Assembly: GCA_016764535.1 (NCBI GenBank)
Contig: JAESRR010000221.1
Location: 2,384 to 8,089, forward strand
Direction of reading: 5' to 3'
Source of the DNA: Cohaesibacteraceae bacterium
Lineage (GTDB): Bacteria > Pseudomonadota > Alphaproteobacteria > Rhizobiales > Cohaesibacteraceae
DNA: 5,706 nucleotides
Program-made: the position numbers and the translations under genes
Notes under the pieces: generated by a model
Databases searched by the model: none
The model's input: only the letters and a program-made list of their open reading frames with translations
Told to the model about the DNA's origin: nothing
In this document: positions 1 through 5,706 of the stretch, one piece after another
Layout of the letters: every line of letters begins with the position of its first letter
Numbering within the stretch: position 1 is the first letter of the stretch

Positions 1-789
1 GAGGATCAGATCGAAAATCAATTCGGATTGAACAGCTGCATTGTTGCGCCTGATCTGGGCGGCGATGACGAGAATGATGCTATTCTGGCTGTCGGAGCGG
101 CTGCCGGACCAATGCTTGCCAGTTTGCTGTCGTCCAATACGGTCGCGCAGGTTGGTGTGGGCATGGGCCGTACCTTGAAGGCAGCATTCGGAGCGATGCC
201 CGGCTTTACCAGAAGCGATCTCAGCATAATTGCGATTACCGGTAGCCTGACGCGGAAACTCTCAGTTAATCCGTATGATGTCATCCCGCAATTGCTGGAG
301 AGGACAGGTGGAGAGGGTTACTATCTTCCCGTTCCGTATATCGCTGCTGATTCACGCGAGAAACAGGTTTTTTTAAGTCAGGAAAGCATAAGTCGGTTAC
401 TCGACCGGGCGAAAAGGTCTGATCTTTTTGTAGTTGGAATTGGCTCGATTATTGATGAAGGTCATCTGGTCACAAATGGTATGATTACCAGTAGCGAACA
501 GGAAACCATGCAGGGACAGGGGGTTGTTGCTGATCTCATGGGTCGTTTTCTGGGTGCAGACGGTAAAGAAATAAATACAGAACTGGGTCATAAATCCGTT
601 GGATTGACTCTTGAGGATGTACGGGATGCGCGGGTCATAGCTTTGGCCGGTGGCTCGTCAAAGGGGGAGGCAACGTTGTCTGCCCTTAGATCTGGCGTGA
701 TCACTGATCTCGTCATAGACGAAACGCTCGCGCGCGACTTGTCGCGCCGGGTGGGGAAAACACAATCTCCAAAAGGCAATGCGGCTTAA
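1..789 (+). CDS. SorC/DeoR-type sugar-binding transcriptional regulator, 5'-truncated by the window edge
   Basis: The frame is open from base 1 and ends at TAA 787-789, giving 262 visible residues. The TTG at position 28 is not a likely start, because the residues before it continue the domain. What is visible matches the SorC family effector-binding domain (Pfam Sugar-bind type, NagB-like fold): V-G-V-G-M-G-R-T-L at visible residues 51-59, V-V-G-I-G-S-I at 144-150, G-V-V-A-D-L-M-G-R-F at 174-183, and the A-G-G-S-S-K-G-E-A segment followed by T-D-L-V-I-D-E at 216-241. Family members are usually about 310-330 residues, so roughly the first 50-60, containing the helix-turn-helix, lie upstream. 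Such proteins bind phosphorylated sugars and act as repressors or activators of adjacent catabolic genes. B. subtilis DeoR, a member, responds to deoxyribose-5-phosphate. Position just upstream of a nucleoside-type importer in the same direction suggests it controls that operon; the ligand is inferred. The last ten or so residues are a variable polar tail. Confidence 0.88.
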   Translation, partial: EDQIENQFGLNSCIVAPDLGGDDENDAILAVGAAAGPMLASLLSSNTVAQVGVGMGRTLKAAFGAMPGFTRSDLSIIAITGSLTRKLSVNPYDVIPQLLERTGGEGYYLPVPYIAADSREKQVFLSQESISRLLDRAKRSDLFVVGIGSIIDEGHLVTNGMITSSEQETMQGQGVVADLMGRFLGADGKEINTELGHKSVGLTLEDVRDARVIALAGGSSKGEATLSALRSGVITDLVIDETLARDLSRRVGKTQSPKGNAA

Positions 790-818
790 CGGACGCAGCG
801 CGGGCAATGGGGTTGAAA

Positions 819-824
819 TATAAA
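819..824 (+). promoter_or_regulatory. Possible -10 element of the transporter promoter
   Basis: TATAAA (followed by T) lies in the short gap before the binding-protein gene and is the best -10-like hexamer there. No good -35 sits 16-18 bases upstream; TTGAAA at 813-818 is directly adjacent and wrongly spaced. If used, transcription would start around 831-833, inside the palindrome at 828-844. The call is weak, and the genes could instead be read through from the regulator gene. Confidence 0.22.
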
Positions 825-827
825 TCA

Positions 828-844
828 GGTATCCCCGGGATACC
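828..844 (+). promoter_or_regulatory. 17-nt palindrome, candidate operator (or short 5'-UTR hairpin)
   Basis: The arms GGTATCCC (828-835) and GGGATACC (837-844) are perfect reverse complements around a single central C. The element lies just after the TATAAA box and ends 6 bases before the ribosome binding site, a typical place for a repressor site. The upstream SorC-type regulator is the obvious candidate binder, but nothing in the sequence proves it. As RNA it could fold as a 7-bp stem with a CCG loop, which would leave the ribosome binding site free. Confidence 0.45.
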
Positions 845-850
845 GAAATC

Positions 851-857
851 AGGGAGG
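851..857 (+). promoter_or_regulatory. Strong ribosome binding site for the binding-protein gene
   Basis: AGGGAGG is a near-ideal Shine-Dalgarno sequence 5 bases before the GTG at 863. It fixes the GTG as the start: reading upstream in frame, the first stop is TAA 821-823 and no other start codon intervenes. It contrasts with the poor signal before the ATPase gene. Confidence 0.8.
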
Positions 858-862
858 TTAAG

Positions 863-1864
863 GTGAAAAAATTCCTTACCATTACAGCTGCAGCATTGAT
901 GTCTGCAGTTTCAGCTGTTGCCATGGCAGCAGATATTAAACCAGCTCTTGTTTATGATCTGGGTGGCAAGTTCGACAAATCTTTCAACGAAGCTGCACAC
1001 CGTGGTGCCGAGGCTTATAAAGCCGAAACCGGTACTGAATATCGCGATTTTGAAATTTCCAATGATACACAGCGCGAACAGGCCATGCGTAATTTTGCAC
1101 GCAAGGGCTATAATCCGATTGTTGTGATTGGTTTCTCCCAGGCATCTGCTCTTGAAAAAGTTGCCAAGGAATTTCCTGATACGCAATTCGGTATCGTTGA
1201 TATGGTCGTTGACCTTCCAAATGTTCGCTCTATCGTCTTTAAAGAGCATGAAGGATCATATCTAGTTGGCCTGTTGGCCGGCATGTCTGCTGAGTCCAAA
1301 AAAGTCGGCTTTGTCGGCGGTATGGATATCCCTCTTATTCGTCGTTTTGCATGTGGCTATGTGCAGGGTGCGAAATCAGTGGATGCCAGCATTGAAGTAT
1401 ACCAGAACATGACCGGCACAACCGGCGCTGCATGGAATGATCCTGTGAAAGGCGGCGAACTTGCCAAATCACAGATCGATCGTGGTGCAGATGTTGTTTT
1501 TCATGCTGCCGGTGGTACAGGTGCAGGCGTTCTACAGGCCGCAGCCGATGCCGGTAAACTTGGCATTGGAGTGGATTCAAACCAGAACCATTTGCATTCA
1601 GGCAAGATTCTAACATCAATGATCAAACGTGTTGATATTGCCGTTTCCAACGCATTTGGAGACCTGGCAAACGACAAATGGACAACCGGTTTTCGCGTTC
1701 TTGGTCTTAAAGAAGGCGGCGTTGGCTGGGCACTTGATGACCACAACAAAGACCTGATTACACCTGAAATGAAAGCTGCGGTCGAACAGGCCCAGGCCGA
1801 CATTATCTCAGGCAAGATTGCTGTTCATGACTACATGTCAGATAGCACCTGCCCTGTAAAATAG
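863..1864 (+). CDS. BMP/PnrA-family ABC transporter substrate-binding protein (probable nucleoside receptor)
   Basis: A 333-residue periplasmic receptor that would capture ligand and deliver it to the ATPase-permease complex encoded downstream. Residues 1-22 form a Sec signal peptide: K2-K3, a hydrophobic Ala-rich core, and A-M-A before A23-D24. There is no lipobox cysteine, so it should be soluble, unlike the lipoprotein members of spirochaetes and Gram-positives. Family marks are Y31-D-L-G-G-K-F-D with F41-N42, I111-V-D113, G149-F-V-G-G with I156-P-L-I-R, the G-A-D-V-V-F plus G-G-T-G stretch at 208-220, G237-V-D-S-N-Q, and K255 after S252-M-I. Conserved aspartates and a lysine hold the ribosyl/base ligand in T. 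pallidum PnrA; D32, D113, D238 and K255 are plausible counterparts, not aligned rigorously. Cys164 and Cys330 are the only cysteines and could form a disulfide. The start is GTG with a strong ribosome binding site. The substrate is inferred as nucleosides; other small molecules are possible. Confidence 0.93.
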   Translation: MKKFLTITAAALMSAVSAVAMAADIKPALVYDLGGKFDKSFNEAAHRGAEAYKAETGTEYRDFEISNDTQREQAMRNFARKGYNPIVVIGFSQASALEKVAKEFPDTQFGIVDMVVDLPNVRSIVFKEHEGSYLVGLLAGMSAESKKVGFVGGMDIPLIRRFACGYVQGAKSVDASIEVYQNMTGTTGAAWNDPVKGGELAKSQIDRGADVVFHAAGGTGAGVLQAAADAGKLGIGVDSNQNHLHSGKILTSMIKRVDIAVSNAFGDLANDKWTTGFRVLGLKEGGVGWALDDHNKDLITPEMKAAVEQAQADIISGKIAVHDYMSDSTCPVK

Positions 1865-1871
1865 TGTGAAA

Positions 1872-1907
1872 TTGCTGTCCCGCCCTGCGTTTTGGGCGGG
1901 ACAGCAA
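1872..1907 (+). terminator. Perfect 14-bp stem-loop after the receptor gene (3'-end stabiliser / partial terminator)
   Basis: The arms 1872-1885 and 1894-1907 are exact reverse complements (5' arm TTGCTGTCCCGCCC) around an 8-base loop TGCGTTTT. The stem begins 7 bases after the stop codon. No run of T follows, so it is not a classical intrinsic terminator by itself. Hairpins at this position, between the receptor gene and the membrane components, are known in other ABC operons to protect the upstream mRNA and lower downstream expression. That role is inferred here. Confidence 0.75.
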
Positions 1908-1927
1908 CCGCGAGCGGCGCGGGTTTT
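1908..1927 (+). terminator. Small G+C hairpin followed by TTTT, possible weak terminator
   Basis: CCGCG (1908-1912) and CGCGG (1918-1922) can pair around a 5-base loop AGCGG, followed by G and then TTTT at 1924-1927. It abuts the 14-bp stem-loop directly, with no base between. A five-pair stem and four Ts predict at best partial termination, which would suit an operon in which some transcripts go on into the ATPase gene. Confidence 0.35.
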
Positions 1928-1958
1928 CGGGATGCAGGAAACATGATCCTGTTGCAAT

Positions 1959-1972
1959 AAATTCATGAATTT
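1959..1972 (+). promoter_or_regulatory. 14-nt perfect palindrome, candidate operator
   Basis: AAATTCATGAATTT is an exact palindrome in the gap between the receptor and ATPase genes. Its last base is the first T of a TTGACA hexamer. An operator overlapping a -35 box would be a standard repression layout. It shares no sequence with the palindrome at 828-844, so the two are probably not sites for the same protein. A+T-rich palindromes of this size can arise by chance. Confidence 0.3.
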
Positions 1973-2001
1973 TGACAGCATGATTTGAGCGCGCGATTGC
2001 T
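1972..2001 (+). promoter_or_regulatory. Possible internal promoter before the ATPase gene
   Basis: A perfect TTGACA -35 hexamer lies at 1972-1977. The matching -10 position is poor: GATTGC at 17-base spacing or ATTGCT at 18-base spacing. A functional sigma-70 type promoter here would let the ATPase and permeases be made separately from the receptor. The call depends almost wholly on the -35 hexamer. Confidence 0.25.
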
Positions 2002-2062
2002 GCGCTTGTCGGGTGTTACAAGTTATGAGCAGGGGGGCAGTTCCTGGTGAATTGCAAAATGC

Positions 2063-3622
2063 GTGACAAATTCCAGAATTGAACAATCAACCAGTCATCC
2101 GCCTGCTATTGAGCTGGTTGGAATTAACAAATCATTTGGTCCGGTTGTAGCCAACAAAGATATTAATCTGTCTGCTTCCCGGGGCTCCATACATGGCGTC
2201 ATTGGCGAGAACGGAGCAGGCAAATCCACGCTGATGTCAATCCTCTACGGATTTTATCATGCAGATAGCGGAATTATTCGGGTCAATGGCAAAGATATTG
2301 TGATTCCTGACAGTCAGGCAGCGATTGCTGCCGGAATTGGCATGGTACATCAGCACTTCATGCTGGTAGAAAATTTTACTGTGCTGGAAAATGTTGTTCT
2401 GGGTGTTGAAGGCGGCATGATGCTTGCTGGTGGGCTTGCTGCGGCTCGCGAACGACTTGAATACCTGGCAAAAGAATACGCATTGGATATTGATCCCGAT
2501 GCATTGATATCCGACTTGCCAGTCGGATTGCAACAACGGGTTGAAATACTCAAGGCGCTTTATCGCAAGGCTGAAATACTTATTCTGGATGAGCCTACCG
2601 GCGTGCTGACACCGGCAGAGGCCGATCATCTGTTTCGTATTCTGGCTCAGCTGCGGGATCAGGGGAAAACAATCCTGCTGATTACCCATAAACTACGTGA
2701 AATCATGGCGATAACCGATGAAGTATCAGTGATGCGGCGCGGTGAAATGGTTGCAACTGTTAAAACATCCGGGACATCTGTTGAAGCTCTTGCCGAGTTG
2801 ATGGTCGGGCGCAGTGTGTTGCTGGAAGTCGAGAAGGACAATACCAAACCAGGTGACATTTTGCTTTCCGTGCGGAATCTGTCTGTTCGCGACGAACGTG
2901 GTGTCACGCTTGTCGATGATGTGAGTTTCGAAGTTCGGGCAGGTGAGATCGTCGGAATTGCCGGTGTATCGGGCAACGGGCAGAGCGAATTGCTCGAAGC
3001 CTTGTCCGGCACACGTGATATGACTGCCGGTGGCTTTGAGATTAATGGCAAGTTTTTCGGCGTTGCTGAAGATCCCGATGCCAATGTTCTGCGGCATAAC
3101 GGTCTTGCCTATGTACCGGAAGATCGCCATCGCATGGGACTGGTGACAAAGTTTGACGCGCGGGAAAATATTATTCTTGGATATCACGACGACCCTGAAT
3201 ATCTGAACGGACCATTTATCAATTACGATGCAGTTTTGGCGCAAACTGAAAAAGCTATAGACGAATTTGATGTTCGTCCGCCAAATCCACACTTAAATGC
3301 GGCAAAATTTTCCGGTGGTAATCAACAAAAACTGGTGCTGGCGCGCGAGATCATGCGCGATCCGGATGTGTTGCTGGTTGGTCAGCCAACCCGGGGTGTT
3401 GATATTGGAGCGATTGAGTTCATTCACAAACGACTTATCCAGATGCGAGACGAAGGCAAGGCTGTGTTGCTGGTTTCAGTCGAGCTTGATGAAGTGCGTT
3501 CGTTGTCGGACCGAATTCTTGTGATGTGTGGCGGGAAAATTATTGGTGAACGCGATGGAAATGCAAATGAACAAGAGATTGGCCTGATGATGGCGGGAAT
3601 TGACGGGGAGGACGCAGCATGA
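2063..3622 (+). CDS. BMP-type importer ATPase with two ABC domains (NupO/RbsA-like)
   Basis: A 519-residue cytoplasmic ATPase with two fused nucleotide-binding domains that powers the importer. Domain 1 (about 16-250) has Walker A G-E-N-G-A-G-K-S-T at 48-56, Q-loop Q97, a changed signature P-V-G-L-Q-Q at 153-158, Walker B ending D176-E177 and switch H209. Domain 2 (about 266-515) has a Walker A without lysine, G-V-S-G-N-G-Q at 301-307, an intact signature F-S-G-G-N-Q-Q-K at 416-423, and a Walker B with Q441 where the catalytic Glu normally sits, before P-T-R-G-V-D. The switch His is replaced in L-V-S-V-E (470-474). This lopsided pattern is normal in the ribose/BMP subgroup and leaves one complete ATP site, formed by Walker A of domain 1 and the signature of domain 2. 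The start is GTG, the only usual start after the in-frame TGA at 2048-2050; the ribosome binding site is weak. The 3' end overlaps the next gene by 4 bases (ATGA), implying coupled translation. Confidence 0.94.
   Translation: MTNSRIEQSTSHPPAIELVGINKSFGPVVANKDINLSASRGSIHGVIGENGAGKSTLMSILYGFYHADSGIIRVNGKDIVIPDSQAAIAAGIGMVHQHFMLVENFTVLENVVLGVEGGMMLAGGLAAARERLEYLAKEYALDIDPDALISDLPVGLQQRVEILKALYRKAEILILDEPTGVLTPAEADHLFRILAQLRDQGKTILLITHKLREIMAITDEVSVMRRGEMVATVKTSGTSVEALAELMVGRSVLLEVEKDNTKPGDILLSVRNLSVRDERGVTLVDDVSFEVRAGEIVGIAGVSGNGQSELLEALSGTRDMTAGGFEINGKFFGVAEDPDANVLRHNGLAYVPEDRHRMGLVTKFDARENIILGYHDDPEYLNGPFINYDAVLAQTEKAIDEFDVRPPNPHLNAAKFSGGNQQKLVLAREIMRDPDVLLVGQPTRGVDIGAIEFIHKRLIQMRDEGKAVLLVSVELDEVRSLSDRILVMCGGKIIGERDGNANEQEIGLMMAGIDGEDAA
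3605..3611 (+). promoter_or_regulatory. Ribosome binding site for the first permease
   Basis: GGGGAGG lies inside the end of the ATPase gene, 7 bases before the ATG at 3619. Together with the ATGA stop-start overlap it supports this start and translational coupling. Confidence 0.7.
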
Positions 3623-4725
3623 GTGCGGCACTGGCTCCTCTTCCCCGCTGGGTCGATTACGGGTTGATCCCTCTTCTGAACCTGACTGCAGCATTTATCG
3701 TTTCGGGTCTGGTTGTTTTACTAGTTGGTGAAGATCCGTTTGAAGCGGTTTACTGGTTAATCCAGGGCTCGCTGGGGTATCAGGAGGGCATCGGGTTTAC
3801 TCTTTTTTATACCACCAACTTTATATTCACCGGCCTTGCTGTTGCGGTCGCTGTTCATGCTGGTTTGTTTAATATCGGTGGTGAGGGCCAGGCTTATATC
3901 GGGGGCCTCGGTGTTGCCCTTGCATGTTTGTATTTTGACTCGACCCTGCCCTGGTATCTGACATTCATATTTGCGTTCCTGGGTGCGACTATATTTGGAG
4001 CGGCATGGGCAGCGATTCCGGCCTACCTACAGGCAACACGCGGCAGCCACATTGTCATCACCACCATTATGTTCAACTTCATTGGTTCAAGTGTGATGGT
4101 CTATTTGCTGGTCAATGTGCTCAAGGTTCCCGGGTCAATGCAGCCGGAATCCAGAACTTTTGAAGAAGGCGGTCGTTTGCCGTTCATGCATGAAGTAGCT
4201 GAATGGTTCGGTATTTCTTTCGATCGATCTCCTCTCAACCTGTCATTTGTATTGGCGTTGCTGGCTTGTATATTTGTGTACTTTCTAATCTGGCGCACCC
4301 GCCTTGGGTATGAAATGCGCACAGTTGGTATCAGTCAGTCTGCTGCGATATACGCCGGTATTCGCGTCAAAAAAATCATTGTTGTGACCATGCTGATTTC
4401 CGGAGCTTTATGTGGTTTGCTGGCGATCAATGAGGTTATGGGTAATCAACATCGTTTGTTGCTGGATTTTACCGCTGGTTATGGCTTTGTTGGCATCGCA
4501 GTTGCCCTGATGGGTCGATCTCATCCAGTTGGAATTATATTTGCGTCGATTTTATTTGGTGTGCTGTATCAGGGAGGGCTTGAACTCTCGTTTGAGATGC
4601 CAAAAATCAGCCGCGATATGATCATCGCAATTCAGGGTCTTGTTATATTATTCGCCGGTGCGATGGAGCATATGTTTCGTCCGGCTGTAAGTGCGTTTTT
4701 TAACCCCGCAAAGAGTGGAGCTTGA
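3619..4725 (+). CDS. BMP-type ABC importer permease subunit 1 (NupP-like, BPD_transp_2)
   Basis: A 368-residue inner-membrane permease, one half of the channel. Hydrophobic spans appear at about 17-36, 62-82, 92-107, 112-134, 146-168, 207-225, 252-271, 286-299, 303-321 and 332-348, the many-helix pattern of the branched-chain/ribose permease superfamily. The family motif F-N-I-G-G-E-G-Q is at 84-91. The cytoplasmic coupling segment, R-T-V-G followed by A-G-I (234-248), is the expected contact with the ATPase, and T-A-G-Y-G-F-V-G-I-A (285-294) is the conserved loop after it. A hydrophilic stretch at about 170-205 probably lies in the periplasm. The longer first-permease form paired with a shorter partner of about 320 residues is usual for this family. 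Its ATG overlaps the stop of the ATPase gene (ATGA), and the second permease starts 2 bases after its stop, so the three membrane-complex genes are one translational unit. Its distinct role from permease 2 cannot be read from sequence. Confidence 0.93.
   Translation: MSAALAPLPRWVDYGLIPLLNLTAAFIVSGLVVLLVGEDPFEAVYWLIQGSLGYQEGIGFTLFYTTNFIFTGLAVAVAVHAGLFNIGGEGQAYIGGLGVALACLYFDSTLPWYLTFIFAFLGATIFGAAWAAIPAYLQATRGSHIVITTIMFNFIGSSVMVYLLVNVLKVPGSMQPESRTFEEGGRLPFMHEVAEWFGISFDRSPLNLSFVLALLACIFVYFLIWRTRLGYEMRTVGISQSAAIYAGIRVKKIIVVTMLISGALCGLLAINEVMGNQHRLLLDFTAGYGFVGIAVALMGRSHPVGIIFASILFGVLYQGGLELSFEMPKISRDMIIAIQGLVILFAGAMEHMFRPAVSAFFNPAKSGA
4717..4720 (+). promoter_or_regulatory. Ribosome binding site that decides the start of permease 2
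   Basis: GGAG at 4717-4720 lies 7 bases before ATG 4728, which is good spacing. The in-frame TTG at 4722 would be only 1 base away and the ATG at 4734 would be 13 bases away, so 4728 is preferred. Confidence 0.65.
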
Positions 4726-4727
4726 TC

Positions 4728-5699
4728 ATGGATATGCTTCATTCGATGTTTTTGATTCTTGATTCAGCCACCAGGCTTTCGGTTCCCCTGTTACTTGCCT
4801 GCCTTGCCGGATTGTATTCTGAAAGATCCGGTATATTCGATATCGGACTTGAGGGGAAAATGCTTGCAGGCGCTTTTGCAGCAGGAGCATTTGCTGCAAT
4901 TTCGGGCTCTGGCTGGGTTGGTCTGATGGGTGCAATTGTGGTGTCCACCATGCTGGCGCTGGTGCACGGGTATGCGTCGATTACGCAACGCGGAAACCAG
5001 ATTGTTTCCGGTGTGGCGATAAATTTTGTTGCTGCCGGATTAACAGCTCTTCTGGGACAGGCCTGGTTCAGTCAGGGCGGGAAGACACCCCAGATCAGTA
5101 ATGCAATCAGGTTTACGCCAATTGAATTTCCCGGTGTCGATGCAGTGCGTGATATTCCGTTTCTGGGTGGTTTGTATAGCGAGCTGTTATCAGGTCACAA
5201 TCTGATTGTTTATATAGCCTATCTGGCTGTACCGATCACATGGTGGGTACTTTACCGGACACGATTTGGTTTAAGATTGCGTGCTGTTGGTGAAAACCCT
5301 GCTGCTGTCGATACTGCCGGTATTTCGGTGATCTGGTTACGCTATCGGGCTGTGATGATTACCGGCCTGTTATGCGGTATTGCCGGTGCCTATCTTTCTA
5401 TCGCCCAGTCTTCGGGGTTCATAAAAGACATGACAGCGGGCAAGGGGTTCATTGCGTTGGCGGCCCTGATTTTTGCCAAGTGGCGGCCTATTCAGGCGAT
5501 GGGGGCATGTTTTCTTTTTGGCCTTCTTGATGCTTCAGCTATCCGGCTTCAGGGTACTGAATTACCAATTATTGGCGAGGTTCCGGTGCAGATCATGCAA
5601 GCACTGCCCTATATACTGACCGTTGTGCTTCTTGCCGGATTTATTGGCAAGGCGATACCTCCCAAAGCCGGTGGTGTGGCCTACACCAAGGAGCGATAA
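4728..5699 (+). CDS. BMP-type ABC importer permease subunit 2 (NupQ-like, BPD_transp_2)
   Basis: A 323-residue inner-membrane permease that pairs with the preceding subunit to form the translocation channel. Counting from ATG 4728, hydrophobic spans occur at about 8-28, 44-60, 64-80, 92-110, 157-176, 207-226, 238-250, 254-270 and 288-307. Motifs are F-D-I-G-L-E-G (37-43), equivalent to F-N-I-G-G-E-G in permease 1; R-A-V-G-E-N-P (185-191), followed by A-G-I, the loop expected to dock on the ATPase; and G-K-G-F-I-A-L-A-A-L-I-F followed by K-W-R-P (238-254). The tail I-P-P-K-A-G-G followed by Y-T-K-E-R is typical of this subunit. Length is normal for the family. An extension to TTG 4722 would overlap the upstream stop and add two residues, but the ribosome binding site argues against it. 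It is the last complete gene of the importer; a further gene probably follows almost at once. Confidence 0.92.
   Translation: MDMLHSMFLILDSATRLSVPLLLACLAGLYSERSGIFDIGLEGKMLAGAFAAGAFAAISGSGWVGLMGAIVVSTMLALVHGYASITQRGNQIVSGVAINFVAAGLTALLGQAWFSQGGKTPQISNAIRFTPIEFPGVDAVRDIPFLGGLYSELLSGHNLIVYIAYLAVPITWWVLYRTRFGLRLRAVGENPAAVDTAGISVIWLRYRAVMITGLLCGIAGAYLSIAQSSGFIKDMTAGKGFIALAALIFAKWRPIQAMGACFLFGLLDASAIRLQGTELPIIGEVPVQIMQALPYILTVVLLAGFIGKAIPPKAGGVAYTKER
5688..5693 (+). promoter_or_regulatory. Ribosome binding site for a following gene
   Basis: AAGGAG within the last codons of permease 2 lies 8 bases before ATG 5702. Strength and spacing suggest the operon continues. Confidence 0.5.
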
Positions 5700-5701
5700 A
5701 G

Positions 5702-5706
5702 ATGCG
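5702..5706 (+). CDS. Probable start of the next operon gene, cut by the window edge
   Basis: Only ATG plus two bases are visible, 2 bases after the TAA of permease 2 and preceded by AAGGAG. The product cannot be known from this. In related loci the transporter genes are often followed by enzymes of nucleoside breakdown such as deaminases or phosphorylases, which is context only. Confidence 0.4.

Noticed and set aside
28..789. TTG at 28 as the true start of the regulator
   Set aside because: The frame is open to base 1, the family needs an N-terminal DNA-binding domain, and no ribosome binding site fits; the gene simply enters the window from upstream.
790..862. A purine or other riboswitch ahead of the receptor gene
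   Set aside because: The gap is only 73 bp, including the ribosome binding site, and shows a single short palindrome; there is no room or pattern for a known aptamer.
1872..1907. The 14-bp stem-loop as a full intrinsic terminator ending the operon
   Set aside because: No T-run follows it, and the ATPase and permeases that the receptor needs lie directly downstream in the same direction.
2237..2689. Open frames on the minus strand, the longest being about 188 codons opposite the ATPase gene
   Set aside because: All lie opposite well-recognised genes on the + strand, show no family resemblance, and are rich in residues expected from antisense reading.
4722..4727. TTG at 4722 as the start of permease 2
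   Set aside because: The GGAG at 4717-4720 is only 1 base away from it but is ideally spaced for ATG 4728.
1..5706. Mobile elements, CRISPR arrays, tRNA or rRNA genes, or a new defence-type system
   Set aside because: No direct repeats, terminal inverted repeats, transposase-like reading frames or RNA-gene folds were seen; nearly all of the window is accounted for by one ordinary importer locus.

Overview
The window holds one transporter locus, read entirely on the + strand. It appears to be alphaproteobacterial, of Hyphomicrobiales/Rhodobacterales type. That placement rests on the protein style (for example the binding-protein segment with F162, CGY and the C-terminal C-P-V ending) and on the gene order. 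G+C looks close to balanced by eye, so a moderate-G+C lineage is more likely than a high-G+C Rhizobium. The genus cannot be fixed from this sequence.

Layout: (1) positions 1-789 are the 3' part of a SorC-family transcriptional regulator, with the effector-binding domain present and the DNA-binding N-terminus outside the window. (2) A 73-bp gap (790-862) carries a -10-like box, a 17-nt palindrome and a strong ribosome binding site. (3) 863-1864 encodes a secreted BMP/PnrA-type substrate-binding protein. (4) A 198-bp gap (1865-2062) carries a perfect 14-bp stem-loop, a smaller G+C hairpin followed by TTTT, and a palindrome abutting a perfect TTGACA. (5) 2063-3622 encodes a double-domain ABC ATPase. 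(6) 3619-4725 and 4728-5699 encode two BPD_transp_2-type inner-membrane permeases. (7) A ribosome binding site and ATG at 5702 suggest another gene running out of the window.

Together the four complete genes form a full BMP-family ABC importer: periplasmic receptor, fused ATPase and permease heterodimer. Characterised members of this family (PnrA of Treponema, the Bacillus subtilis nup system) import nucleosides. SorC-family regulators, including B. subtilis DeoR, sense phosphorylated sugars such as deoxyribose-5-phosphate. A working reading is therefore a nucleoside (or related ribosyl compound) uptake operon controlled by the upstream regulator. The exact substrate is inferred, since some family members carry other ligands.

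This looks like a well-known class of locus and not a new system. The parts worth a second look are the non-coding signals: the hairpins that probably set a high receptor:transporter ratio, two candidate operators, and the poorly marked GTG start of the ATPase gene.
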